From: Chloroflexota bacterium
GTDB lineage: Bacteria > Chloroflexota > Limnocylindria > Limnocylindrales > CSP1-4
NCBI GenBank assembly: GCA_013695505.1
Contig: JACDAH010000289.1
Location: forward strand, 1 to 22,064
Reading direction: 5' to 3'
DNA length: 22,064 nt
The stretch's first letter is position 1; every line of letters begins with the position of its first letter. Shown in pieces: positions 11,184 through 18,241 of this stretch. Under the pieces are notes generated by a model that did no database searches, was not told where the DNA came from, and saw only the letters and a program-made list of their open reading frames with translations. The translations under genes were made by a program, and so were the position numbers.

Positions 11184-13431
11184 AGTGACCGTAAAACGGC
11201 CCAACGACGCCGGCGCGCTCGCCCGGCGCCGACGGCACGCTGCTGATCCGCAGGTCGTACGCAAACTCGGCGACGCTGCCGTAGATGATGGCGAACCATC
11301 TCCGATCGGCATCCGCCCCGGAATGATCGCCACGTCGATCTTCGAGTCGTGCACGCCACGCAACGACATTCGCGTCGAGCGGCTGACGTGCCGCGAGAGC
11401 GCGAAGATTGGCGTACGCCTCATCGTCGCCGGACCAGGCCGCGGCGACGAGTCGCATCAACGGACGGTCTGCCGGGACGAGATCATCGATCAGGGCAGTC
11501 GCCTGATCTTGGCGGCCGGCTTCCAATGCGATTTCGACAGCGGTGGGGGTTCCCCGTACCTCCTTGAGCAGCCGGTCCACGAACGCGGTTGGATCGATGG
11601 CCGGTGTGACGATCGCGAGCAACTGGGGATCACCGACAGCACTCGGGGCCTCCTTCACAGCGATGATGAAGGCCTCGGTGGCTCCGGCTGTGTCGCCGAG
11701 CGCCTCCTTTAGCTCACCGATCCCGAGCGCGATGGTCGCCTGGCCCAAGCCGATCCGCGCGGCCCGTCTCAGTGACGCCGCGGCCTCGTCATTCTTGCCG
11801 AGGTGTAGCTGTACGGCTGCGAGGTCGAGCCAAGTCACTGGCAGGTCGTCGAGGCGAGCGGCGTGGGCAAAGGCCTCCGCCGCTGCCGCGTCATTGCCGG
11901 CTCGCGCTTGGGCGATCCCGAGGGTGAACTGGTACGGCGGCATGTCCGGATCGGCTTCGGCGGCCTGCACGGCGGGCCCGACGGCGTCCTGATCGCGGCC
12001 CTCGTTCAAGGCGTCAACCGCGCGGGCATGGATGGCCGCGGTTCCCTCGCTGATTGCGAGCCATCCGACCGAGGCGAGGCAGACGGCTGCAAGTCCGGTC
12101 ACCCTGGCCAGCGCGGAGAACCCGCCAAGCGGTCGGCGGGCCGACGCCAGAGCGAATCCCCGCTTTGCGGGTTTCTGCGCCTGATGCGCGTCGAGCCAGG
12201 CGATCGGAATGGCGAACGCGAACATCGCCGCCGGCATGTTCGCGTAGAAGTCGAGTAGCTGGTGGCCGCCGAAATATGCGACGGCGAGGAGCGCGGCCCA
12301 CGCCATCCGTACGGTGACCCCATCTCCGTCGCGGATCGAGCGTGAGATCAGCCGGGCCGTCAGCACGAGAAGGACGAGACCCGCGGCCGCTCCGATCACC
12401 CCCGATTCGGCGAGGGTCTGCAGGAAGACGTTATGCGAGTAGGGGATGTAGTAGTCGCCGGCCGGATCATCCGTGTAGGCAACGCGTTGGGCCACCCACG
12501 TGCCAAGGCCCGTGCCATGGATGGGCGACTCAGTGAACATCCGGATGGCCGACCGGAAGAAGGTCAATCGAAGGCCCTCCCCGCCAGCTCCCGTTCGGAG
12601 GAGAACGCCCGGAATGACCGCGATCGCTGCCACGGCGGCGACCACCGTTCCGCCAGCGATCGAATACAGCAGTGCGCGCGAACGGACGAATGCTCGGATT
12701 GACCGGCGATTGGCGGGATACGCGAGCCAGCACGCAGCGGTGATGGCGAGACCGAGGCCGAGTCCCAGCCAGCCTGCACGCGATCCACTCAGGAGGGTGC
12801 AATACAGGGCAAGAGCGAGGATCGTGACCGACGCCGCGACCCTCGCTCGGCTGCCAAATCCAATCTGGGCAATCGCTGGCAGCGAAAGCAGGATCGAAAC
12901 AGTCATGACGGCGCTCGGGTTGCCGAAGGTCAGCCCGGCGAACTCGGGCCGAAGTGGCGGCGCGGCCACGCGACCCACGAGCCGCCACCATTCGAGCCAT
13001 GTGCCGGTCACCTGCAGGACATAGAGAACGCCGATCATGGACGCGAGCACGACCACGAGGACCATGAAACGATCGCGCAGGAAGGTAGTGCCGAGAATCC
13101 TCACGAGAAGCAGGTACATCCCGACGAGCAGGACCGAGTAGGCCAGGTAGTCGTATCCGAGCCGAGGCTGCCGGGAGAAGATCGTCGAGACCGCCAACGC
13201 AACGAGGCAGAGGACGAGACCGGGCGCGAGCGCGCTCCCGGGTCGCCAGCTGGGCCGGATCGTCGCCAGGACTAACCAGGTCCCCAGCGAGAGCGCGATC
13301 AGGTACAGGCTGGTCGTTCGCAGCTGGACCGAGTAGATGCCGGGCCAACCGCCACCGATGAACACGAGGTAAATCGTGAGCACAGCCAGGCAGGCGAACA
13401 ACAGGGAGGTCAGAAGTCGGGCCCCGGTCAC
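11116..13431 (-). CDS. O-antigen ligase/polymerase (Wzy_C domain) with C-terminal TPR region
   Basis: A 771-residue protein in two parts. Residues 1 to about 460 hold around a dozen membrane helices and the Wzy_C/WaaL domain: LLSGSRAGWLGLGLG (213-227), SPIHGTGLGTW (302-312) and the long extracytoplasmic loop ending in YSHNVFLQTLAESGVIG (331-347). Residues from about 462 to 715 are alanine-rich helical pairs resembling TPR repeats, for example ALNEGRDQDAVGPAVQAAEA (474-493) and AQARAGNDAAAAEAFAHAAR (507-526). The enzyme should polymerise repeat units or ligate glycan to an acceptor; the TPR part would act outside as a protein-binding platform. With Wzx and the initiating transferase it completes a Wzx/Wzy-type set. 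The start is GTG at 13431: an in-frame TGA stop lies shortly upstream and no other usual start intervenes. Polymerase or ligase cannot be decided. Confidence 0.88.
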   Translation of the reverse strand: MTGARLLTSLLFACLAVLTIYLVFIGGGWPGIYSVQLRTTSLYLIALSLGTWLVLATIRPSWRPGSALAPGLVLCLVALAVSTIFSRQPRLGYDYLAYSVLLVGMYLLLVRILGTTFLRDRFMVLVVVLASMIGVLYVLQVTGTWLEWWRLVGRVAAPPLRPEFAGLTFGNPSAVMTVSILLSLPAIAQIGFGSRARVAASVTILALALYCTLLSGSRAGWLGLGLGLAITAACWLAYPANRRSIRAFVRSRALLYSIAGGTVVAAVAAIAVIPGVLLRTGAGGEGLRLTFFRSAIRMFTESPIHGTGLGTWVAQRVAYTDDPAGDYYIPYSHNVFLQTLAESGVIGAAAGLVLLVLTARLISRSIRDGDGVTVRMAWAALLAVAYFGGHQLLDFYANMPAAMFAFAIPIAWLDAHQAQKPAKRGFALASARRPLGGFSALARVTGLAAVCLASVGWLAISEGTAAIHARAVDALNEGRDQDAVGPAVQAAEADPDMPPYQFTLGIAQARAGNDAAAAEAFAHAARLDDLPVTWLDLAAVQLHLGKNDEAAASLRRAARIGLGQATIALGIGELKEALGDTAGATEAFIIAVKEAPSAVGDPQLLAIVTPAIDPTAFVDRLLKEVRGTPTAVEIALEAGRQDQATALIDDLVPADRPLMRLVAAAWSGDDEAYANLRALAARQPLDANVVAWRARLEDRRGDHSGADADRRWFAIIYGSVAEFAYDLRISSVPSAPGERAGVVGPFYGHFTYRRPTAWNQVVDLLSHLTAK

Positions 13432-13438
13432 GAGGTCG

Positions 13439-13444
13439 AGGATA
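13439..13444 (-). promoter_or_regulatory. Possible -10 element of the ligase gene
   Basis: On the minus strand, TATCCT ends seven bases before the GTG start at 13431. The position fits a leaderless or nearly leaderless transcript. No Shine-Dalgarno sequence and no clear -35 element are visible. Confidence 0.3.
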
Positions 13445-13486
13445 GCCGAGGGTCACCGAGTCCCGGAGCCAGTACGTTCAGGTCGC

Positions 13487-13514
13487 CTGACGGCACCGAC
13501 GCTGTCGCTAGACT
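13487..13514 (+). promoter_or_regulatory. Possible leaderless promoter of the 13521 operon
   Basis: CTGACG at 13487-13492 and TAGACT at 13509-13514 are 16 bases apart. The -10 hexamer ends six bases before ATG 13521, so transcription would begin at or next to the start codon. The gap before the ATG has no ribosome site, which agrees with leaderless translation. Confidence 0.4.
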
Positions 13515-13520
13515 GCCGGA

Positions 13521-14363
13521 ATGACCGAGCCGTCCCTCACGCTCGTCCTGCCGGCCTACAACGAGGCGGAGCGGATCGGTCCTGCGCTCGACGAGCTGTT
13601 CGGGTATCTCGCCCGGCGCGGCCAGGAAGCCCGCGATGGCGCGCCGGGGTCGGCGGCGCTCCCCGATCGGGTGGAGGTTCTCGTCGTCGACGATGGCAGC
13701 AGCGACGGCACGGCCGACCTCGTGCGAGCTCGGCGGGAAGCGCACCCCGCTCCGACGGCGGGCCCGACCGGCGACCGGCCGCAGCTGACCGTCATGACGG
13801 TCCCTCACGGAGGCAAGGGCGCCGCCGTCCGGGCAGGAATGCTCGCCGCGACGACGGACTACATCATCTTCGCCGATGCTGACATGGCGACTCCGCCGGA
13901 CATGATCCCGCTCCTGGTCGAGGAGCTCGATGAACACGATATGGCCCTCGGGAGCCGCGTCCAGCCAGACGGGTCCGACATGCGCCGAAGCCAGCCCTGG
14001 TACCGCCGGCTGCTCGGCAGGGGGTTCCACGTCATGGCCGCGATCTGGGTAGTCGGACCCGTGAAGGACACCCAGTGCGGGTTCAAGGGCTTCACCCGCG
14101 GCGCTGCCCATGACCTGTTCGCGCGCCAGAAGGTGACGAGCATCGTGTTCGATGTCGAGCTCATCTACCTCGCCCGGCGGCGCGGGTACCGCATGGCGAT
14201 CGTGCCGATCCGATGGGCTGATCGGCGCGGCTCGCGGATGCGAGCCGGTCCCGCCCTCGCCCTGCGGGTTGCCTGGGACCTGTTCCGGATCCCGCTGATC
14301 CACCGCCGCCTCGGTCGCACGATCGGTGCGGCGAAGGTCCCGAAGGGGTCCGGCGACGGCTGA
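13521..14363 (+). CDS. Polyprenyl-phosphate hexose synthase (GT2, DPM1/ALG5-like)
   Basis: A 280-residue soluble GT2 enzyme of the dolichyl-phosphate mannose/glucose synthase type, expected to load a single hexose onto polyprenyl phosphate. TLVLPAYNEAERIG (7-20), VEVLVVDDGSSDGTADLV (51-68), PHGGKGAAVRAGM (95-107), FADADMATPPDMI (117-129) and VKDTQCGFKGF (181-191) follow the ALG5-like family in order, with DxD at Asp119/Asp121; IVFDVELIYLARRRGY (208-223) follows. A proline/glycine-rich insert sits at about 35-50. There is no C-terminal membrane anchor. The two following genes encode GT-C membrane proteins, the class that uses polyprenyl-phosphate sugars, so this enzyme probably supplies their donor. 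Mannose or glucose cannot be decided. Confidence 0.88.
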   Translation: MTEPSLTLVLPAYNEAERIGPALDELFGYLARRGQEARDGAPGSAALPDRVEVLVVDDGSSDGTADLVRARREAHPAPTAGPTGDRPQLTVMTVPHGGKGAAVRAGMLAATTDYIIFADADMATPPDMIPLLVEELDEHDMALGSRVQPDGSDMRRSQPWYRRLLGRGFHVMAAIWVVGPVKDTQCGFKGFTRGAAHDLFARQKVTSIVFDVELIYLARRRGYRMAIVPIRWADRRGSRMRAGPALALRVAWDLFRIPLIHRRLGRTIGAAKVPKGSGDG

Positions 14364-14385
14364 TCCCGGCGGAACCCGATCGCCC

Positions 14386-15489
14386 GTGAACCGGCGATGG
14401 GCCACGCTCCTGCCCGTCTTCGCCATCGCGACGTTCGCCGTCGTCACCCTCGGGATCCTGTCGGCGGCCGTCAATGCGGGCACGTTCGGGTACGACTTCG
14501 AGGCCTATCGCGGTGCCGCGACGCGGGCCCTTGCCGGGCAACCGCTGTACGACCCATCCGTCGGGCAGGCCGGCGGCTTCGCGCTGTTCCTCTACCCGCC
14601 GCCGTTCGTGTTGGGAATGCTGCCCTTCGGCGTGCTGCCGGCCGATCTCGGCTCCTGGGTCTGGCTGATCCTGACGGTCGCGATGCTCGTTGCGGGGATC
14701 TGGCTGCTGCCGGTGGGGGCCCGCGTCCGCTGGTCAATCCTCCTGCTGGCCGGTCTGTCCTGGCCGGTGGCGTACGCGTTCAAGCTCGGTCAGGTCGGCT
14801 CACTGCTCCTCCTGCTCTTCTCGGCCGGCTGGCGCTGGCAGGATCGACCCGGTCGGCTGGGGCTGGTCGGCGCGATCGGAGCGATCGTCAAGATCCAGCC
14901 CGGCATCGTCCTGCTCTGGGCGCTGCTGACCGGCCGGTGGCGCGCGGCGGTCATCGGGTCGGCGGTGCTCGTGACGGCGGCCGTCGTCTCCACGTTGCTG
15001 TTCGGCGGACCCGGGATCTGGCTCGACTACATCACCCTGCTGCGGAACGTCAACGACCCGATCTCGACGCCCCACAACTTCACCGTCGGCGCCGTCGCCT
15101 TCCAGATGGGGGCGTCCGAGGCGGCGGCAGGCGCGCTCCAGGTCGCGAGCTCGGCGGTGGTCGCCGGCCTGGTCGTCCTGACCGCGCTCCGCTCGTCGGC
15201 GACGACCTCGTATCTCGTCGCCGTCGTCGGCAGCCAGCTCCTTTCTCCGGTCCTCTGGGATCATTACGCGATGCTGCTGCTTCTGCCGATCGCCGCCCTC
15301 CTCGATCGGGGGTGGTGGTGGACCGTCGCGATCCCGCTCGCGACGTCCGTCCTGGTGCTGCCGTTCGGCCTGCCGCCGATCCTCTACCCGGTCGCCTTCG
15401 GGCTGACATTGGCCGCACTCATTGCCTCGGATCGGCGGGCCGCACGGCCCGCGTCGGCCCCCGGACCCGTCATCGCCGCCGCCGCGTGA
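14386..15489 (+). CDS. GT87 family (DUF2029) membrane glycosyltransferase
   Basis: A 367-residue polytopic protein with about nine or ten hydrophobic segments. Typical GT87 features are FGYDFEAYRGAATRALAGQP (34-53), with an acidic Asp37/Glu39 pair in the first outside loop, AFKLGQVGSLLLLL (131-144), KIQPGIVLLWALLTGRWRA (169-187) and SQLLSPVLWDHYAMLLLLP (283-301). GT-C enzymes of this family transfer mannose or related sugars from polyprenyl phosphate on the outer side of the membrane. I chose GTG 14386 because an upstream ATG at 14326 would overlap the previous gene by 38 bases and add a basic non-membrane tail. It overlaps the next gene by four bases (GTGA). It is a family relative of the partial gene at the left edge. 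Confidence 0.85.
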   Translation: MNRRWATLLPVFAIATFAVVTLGILSAAVNAGTFGYDFEAYRGAATRALAGQPLYDPSVGQAGGFALFLYPPPFVLGMLPFGVLPADLGSWVWLILTVAMLVAGIWLLPVGARVRWSILLLAGLSWPVAYAFKLGQVGSLLLLLFSAGWRWQDRPGRLGLVGAIGAIVKIQPGIVLLWALLTGRWRAAVIGSAVLVTAAVVSTLLFGGPGIWLDYITLLRNVNDPISTPHNFTVGAVAFQMGASEAAAGALQVASSAVVAGLVVLTALRSSATTSYLVAVVGSQLLSPVLWDHYAMLLLLPIAALLDRGWWWTVAIPLATSVLVLPFGLPPILYPVAFGLTLAALIASDRRAARPASAPGPVIAAAA

Positions 15490-16769
15490 GTCTCGCCTCG
15501 GCCGTCCCTGCGCCCTTCGAGACGCGTTCCACGCTGCCCGAACGGTTCGATTGGCCGGCCCGGATCGGGGTCGGCCTGACGCTTCTGGCCGCCCTCGTCT
15601 ACTGGTATTCGAACCGCCTCTTCGACGCTCACCACGGCGACTTCTTCTACCTGGCGGACGCCTTTCTCCACGGCCGGACCTCGATCGACTTGAAGGTCAT
15701 TCCGAAGGGAGCGATCGGGGTCCAGGACGTCATTCCTTCCGGTGGCAGGTTCTACGTGCCGTTCGGGCCGTTCCCGGCGATCCTCTTCATGCCGTTGGTG
15801 GCGGTCTTCGGGCCGGTTACGGCCGACCAATGGGAGTCGGGGATCAACGCAGTGCTGGCCGCGGTCGTGGTCGGGCTGGCATGGTGGGCGCTCGGCCGGT
15901 ACGGCGTCCGACGTCTGCTCGATCGCTTGCTGCTGGTCGTTCTCCTTGGCTTCTCGACCCAGATCTGGTGGATCACGACCCGCGGCGGGGTCTGGCACAC
16001 GGGTCAGCTGATCGCCACGTCCCTGACGCTGCTCTGCCTGATCGAGCTCGCCGGGCGCCGCAGGCCCGCGCTGATCGGCCTGCTGGCGGGTGCCGCCTTT
16101 CTGTCGCGCGCCCCGATCGCCTTTGCGATCCCGGCCTACGCACTACTCCTTGCTGGGGATCGGATCTGGCTGCCGCGCCAGTGGCCCTGGCGCCAGTGGT
16201 TCGAGCTGGCGGCGGGTTTCCTGCCCTCGATCGCCTTCTTCTTCTGGTACAACGCCGCGCGCTTCGGCTCGCCGCTCGAGTCCGGCTATGCGCTGGCGAC
16301 CCTCGCGCCGTGGCTCGAGGCTCAACGGCAGATCGGCCTCTTCTCGACGACCCACCTCGGCATGAACATCGACTACCTCTTCCTGCGCCTGCCCGTCCCG
16401 TACAAGAGCTGGGCCGATCTCCAGTTCCCGTTCTTCAAGCCCGACGGGCTCGGAATGTCGATCTTCTTCACCTCGCCCGGCCTCCTCTACGCGCTGCGTG
16501 CCCCATGGCGCCAGAGTCGGGCGTGGTGGCTGCTGATGGCGGCTGGTCTCGTGCTGATCCCCACGCTTCTCTACTACGGCGGCGGCTGGCTCCAATACGG
16601 TTTCCGCTATGCGCTCGATTCGATCCCGTTCATCTGGCTGCTGTGCGGTCTGGCGGCCGTCAAGGATGATGAGCACGGCGGCGGGATGGGTTGGGCCTGG
16701 CGGATCCTGATTGCCTTCGGGGTCGTGGTGGGCGCGATCGGGGTGTACTGGGCCTACAACCTGTTCTGA
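15486..16769 (+). CDS. GT-C-like polytopic membrane protein, probable glycosyltransferase
   Basis: The frame is open far upstream of this point, but that part shadows the GT87 gene; a GTG at 15486, in a GTGA overlap with the GT87 stop, gives a sensible 427-residue protein. The first helix starts at about residue 26. HHGDFFYLADAFLHGRTSID (49-68) puts an acidic residue in the first outer loop, as in GT39/GT83-like GT-C enzymes. VPFGPFPAILFMPLVAVFGP (91-110), GVWHTGQLIATSLTLL (168-183), FLSRAPIAFAIPAY (205-218), WYNAARFGSPLESGY (254-268) and YGFRYALDSIPF (371-382) are features I associate with uncharacterised membrane proteins of this kind. Reaction unknown; with a polyprenyl-phosphate sugar synthase two genes upstream, extracytoplasmic sugar transfer is the likeliest role. 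Confidence 0.72.
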   Translation: MSLASAVPAPFETRSTLPERFDWPARIGVGLTLLAALVYWYSNRLFDAHHGDFFYLADAFLHGRTSIDLKVIPKGAIGVQDVIPSGGRFYVPFGPFPAILFMPLVAVFGPVTADQWESGINAVLAAVVVGLAWWALGRYGVRRLLDRLLLVVLLGFSTQIWWITTRGGVWHTGQLIATSLTLLCLIELAGRRRPALIGLLAGAAFLSRAPIAFAIPAYALLLAGDRIWLPRQWPWRQWFELAAGFLPSIAFFFWYNAARFGSPLESGYALATLAPWLEAQRQIGLFSTTHLGMNIDYLFLRLPVPYKSWADLQFPFFKPDGLGMSIFFTSPGLLYALRAPWRQSRAWWLLMAAGLVLIPTLLYYGGGWLQYGFRYALDSIPFIWLLCGLAAVKDDEHGGGMGWAWRILIAFGVVVGAIGVYWAYNLF

Positions 16770-16778
16770 TCGCCGAGC

Positions 16779-16829
16779 GCGACGCGAAATCGAGGTGGCC
16801 ACCGAGGTCGGCACATCTCGATTCGTCGC
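16779..16829. terminator. Hairpin between convergent genes, possible bidirectional terminator
   Basis: AATCGAGGTG (16788-16797) pairs with CATCTCGATT (16814-16823) with one G-U type mismatch. Pairing continues as GCGACG (16779-16784) with CGTCGC (16824-16829) after a three-base bulge. It starts 10 bases after the stop of the membrane protein gene and lies 59 bases beyond the stop of the opposite-strand acyltransferase gene. There is no T-run, so intrinsic termination is uncertain. Confidence 0.35.
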
Positions 16830-16887
16830 CTTCGCTGGCCCGGCCGCGCATGCCTCGAAATCTGCCGAATGCGCGATCGCCAGCTGA

Positions 16888-17958
16888 TCACGCCGGCGCG
16901 ACGGCGGCCTCGCGCGGAGCCCGGGTGGACCTCCCACGTACCCAAGTCAGCGGGGGGCGCTCGACGAGCACGTACGAGAGAGTCGCGATCCCGCACACGA
17001 CAGGCACGACAACGAGGACCAGGAGGGGGCCATCGAGCGTACGGGCGACGACGGACAGCACGGCGACATGCCACAGGTACACACCGTACGAGATCTTCGC
17101 GAGAAGCCGGACGCCCGGGATCGACGGACGGCGAACGGCGGCCCAGAGGATCAGGACCGCCGCCCCGATCACGGTCGCGAAGTCGCCTCGTCCGCGCGCT
17201 GCGGCGAGCACGCCGATCAGAAGGAGGGCGAGACCGAGAGGCCATGCCCGGGCAACGTTCGGGATTTGATGCTGATAGCGCGCGACGAGCATCCCGAACC
17301 CGAACGACCAGAACATCGTCGGGAGCTGACGAAACCACCAGTCGCCCGTGGCGAACCACGCGGAGAAGACAAAGCTCATGCCCATCAACAGGATGATCGC
17401 CGATGGGCGAAGCAGCGCCAGCAGCGGCAGTACGGCGTAGAAGGTCACCTCGACCCCGAGCGACCATGACTGGTCGAAGACGGTCAGCGTGCCAGGGGGC
17501 TCGAAGACATTGGGAACGACGAGGAGCGTCGGCCAGGGATTCGTCCGGAGGTGCGGCTCGAGCCCGCCGACGAGCAATACGGCAACGACGAGGAAGTACA
17601 GCGGTGCGAGTCGCGCCACGCGGTGCTTCGCGTACCGGCGGAGGTCCACTTGGCCGACGGTGAACGGCCGGTACAGCAAGTAGCCGGACAACGGGAAGAA
17701 CAGGTATACGCCGACGTACCCGCCCGCCGCGATCGGGCCGAGCCAGGTCTGGCCCGCAGTGAAGTACAGATGAGTTGCAAAGACGAGGAAGGCTCCGGTG
17801 ACCCGGATCAGGTCGAGGCCGTCATTTCGTCCAGAGTCCGCTCGTTCAGAGTCCGCCTGCGGCGGGCCCGTGTGCTTGATCGTGGTTCGTCCCCCAGGCT
17901 CGCGTCGTCCCGACAGTCTCACCTCGACGGCCTCGCTTCCGGCGCATGCCGAGGGCAT
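16888..17958 (-). CDS. Acyltransferase-3 family membrane O-acyltransferase
   Basis: A 356-residue membrane protein of the OafA/YrhL family, which transfers acyl (often acetyl) groups to sugars of surface glycans. The domain begins at GLDLIRVTGAFLVFATHLYF (47-66), with catalytic His63. GVYLFFPLSGYLLYRP (82-97), RYAKHRVARLAPLYF (108-122), FDQSWSLGVEVTFY (161-174), SYGVYLWH (290-297) and the terminal ERPPLTW (333-339) follow the family order. There are about ten helices and no C-terminal SGNH domain. The first 45 residues are hydrophilic and not part of the family; the annotated ATG is the first in frame, but a GTG at codon 13, preceded by GAGG eight bases upstream, is a fair alternative. It would decorate the glycan made by the neighbouring genes. 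Confidence 0.9.
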   Translation of the reverse strand: MPSACAGSEAVEVRLSGRREPGGRTTIKHTGPPQADSERADSGRNDGLDLIRVTGAFLVFATHLYFTAGQTWLGPIAAGGYVGVYLFFPLSGYLLYRPFTVGQVDLRRYAKHRVARLAPLYFLVVAVLLVGGLEPHLRTNPWPTLLVVPNVFEPPGTLTVFDQSWSLGVEVTFYAVLPLLALLRPSAIILLMGMSFVFSAWFATGDWWFRQLPTMFWSFGFGMLVARYQHQIPNVARAWPLGLALLLIGVLAAARGRGDFATVIGAAVLILWAAVRRPSIPGVRLLAKISYGVYLWHVAVLSVVARTLDGPLLVLVVVPVVCGIATLSYVLVERPPLTWVRGRSTRAPREAAVAPA

Positions 17959-17984
17959 CGCCGCATCGTCATCCGCGCCTCTCC

Positions 17985-18014
17985 ATCCTTCGAGCAGGCT
18001 GCGCTCTCTGTCAA
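17985..18014 (-). promoter_or_regulatory. Possible sigma70-type promoter of the acyltransferase gene
   Basis: On the minus strand, a perfect TTGACA (18009-18014 on the plus strand as TGTCAA) is followed after 18 bases by AAGGAT (17985-17990). The -10 ends 26 bases before the ATG at 17958, leaving a short leader. This is the best -35 match I found in the window. Confidence 0.4.
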
Positions 18015-18232
18015 TGGGCGTGAAGTCGCCTCAAGCGAAGCGTTTGCCAGGACCAGGTGGGGATGAAGCACATCGCATGGAGCGCACCTCGGTGGTCGGC
18101 GCATACACGGCTACCGTGATCGCGGCCGCTGGTCGGGATCGACGGTTCGTCCTGAAATCCAATCGCAGGGGCAACGCCAGCCAGGGCGTGGGACACTCCC
18201 GGGACCCTCGGCTCCTTACTTCGGTCCCGCTT

Positions 18233-18238
18233 GGAGGA
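18233..18238 (+). promoter_or_regulatory. Ribosome binding site that fixes the GTG start at 18242
   Basis: GGAGGA ends three bases before GTG 18242 (GGAG is five bases away). It supports this start over in-frame ATGs at 18077 and 17798, whose extra N-terminal sequence is basic, lacks membrane helices and overlaps the divergent gene region. Confidence 0.65.
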
Positions 18239-18241
18239 TCC

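Noticed and set aside
14397..15485. Long plus-strand open frame continuing upstream of the membrane protein at 15486, giving a 790-codon reading frame
   Set aside because: The upstream part is Arg/Pro/Gly-rich and lies in another frame of the GT87 gene, whose translation has clear helices and motifs. It is a high-GC shadow; the GTGA overlap at 15486 is the natural start.
17798..18241. N-terminal extension of the fused MFS protein from ATG 17798 or ATG 18077
   Set aside because: The added residues have no membrane helices or family similarity. The frame from 17798 runs antisense through the start of the acyltransferase gene, and a ribosome site just before GTG 18242 marks the better start.
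17959..18241. Possible RNA gene or small protein in the 283-base divergent gap
   Set aside because: No tRNA-like fold or convincing small frame with a ribosome site was found; the gap is explained by promoters for the two diverging genes.
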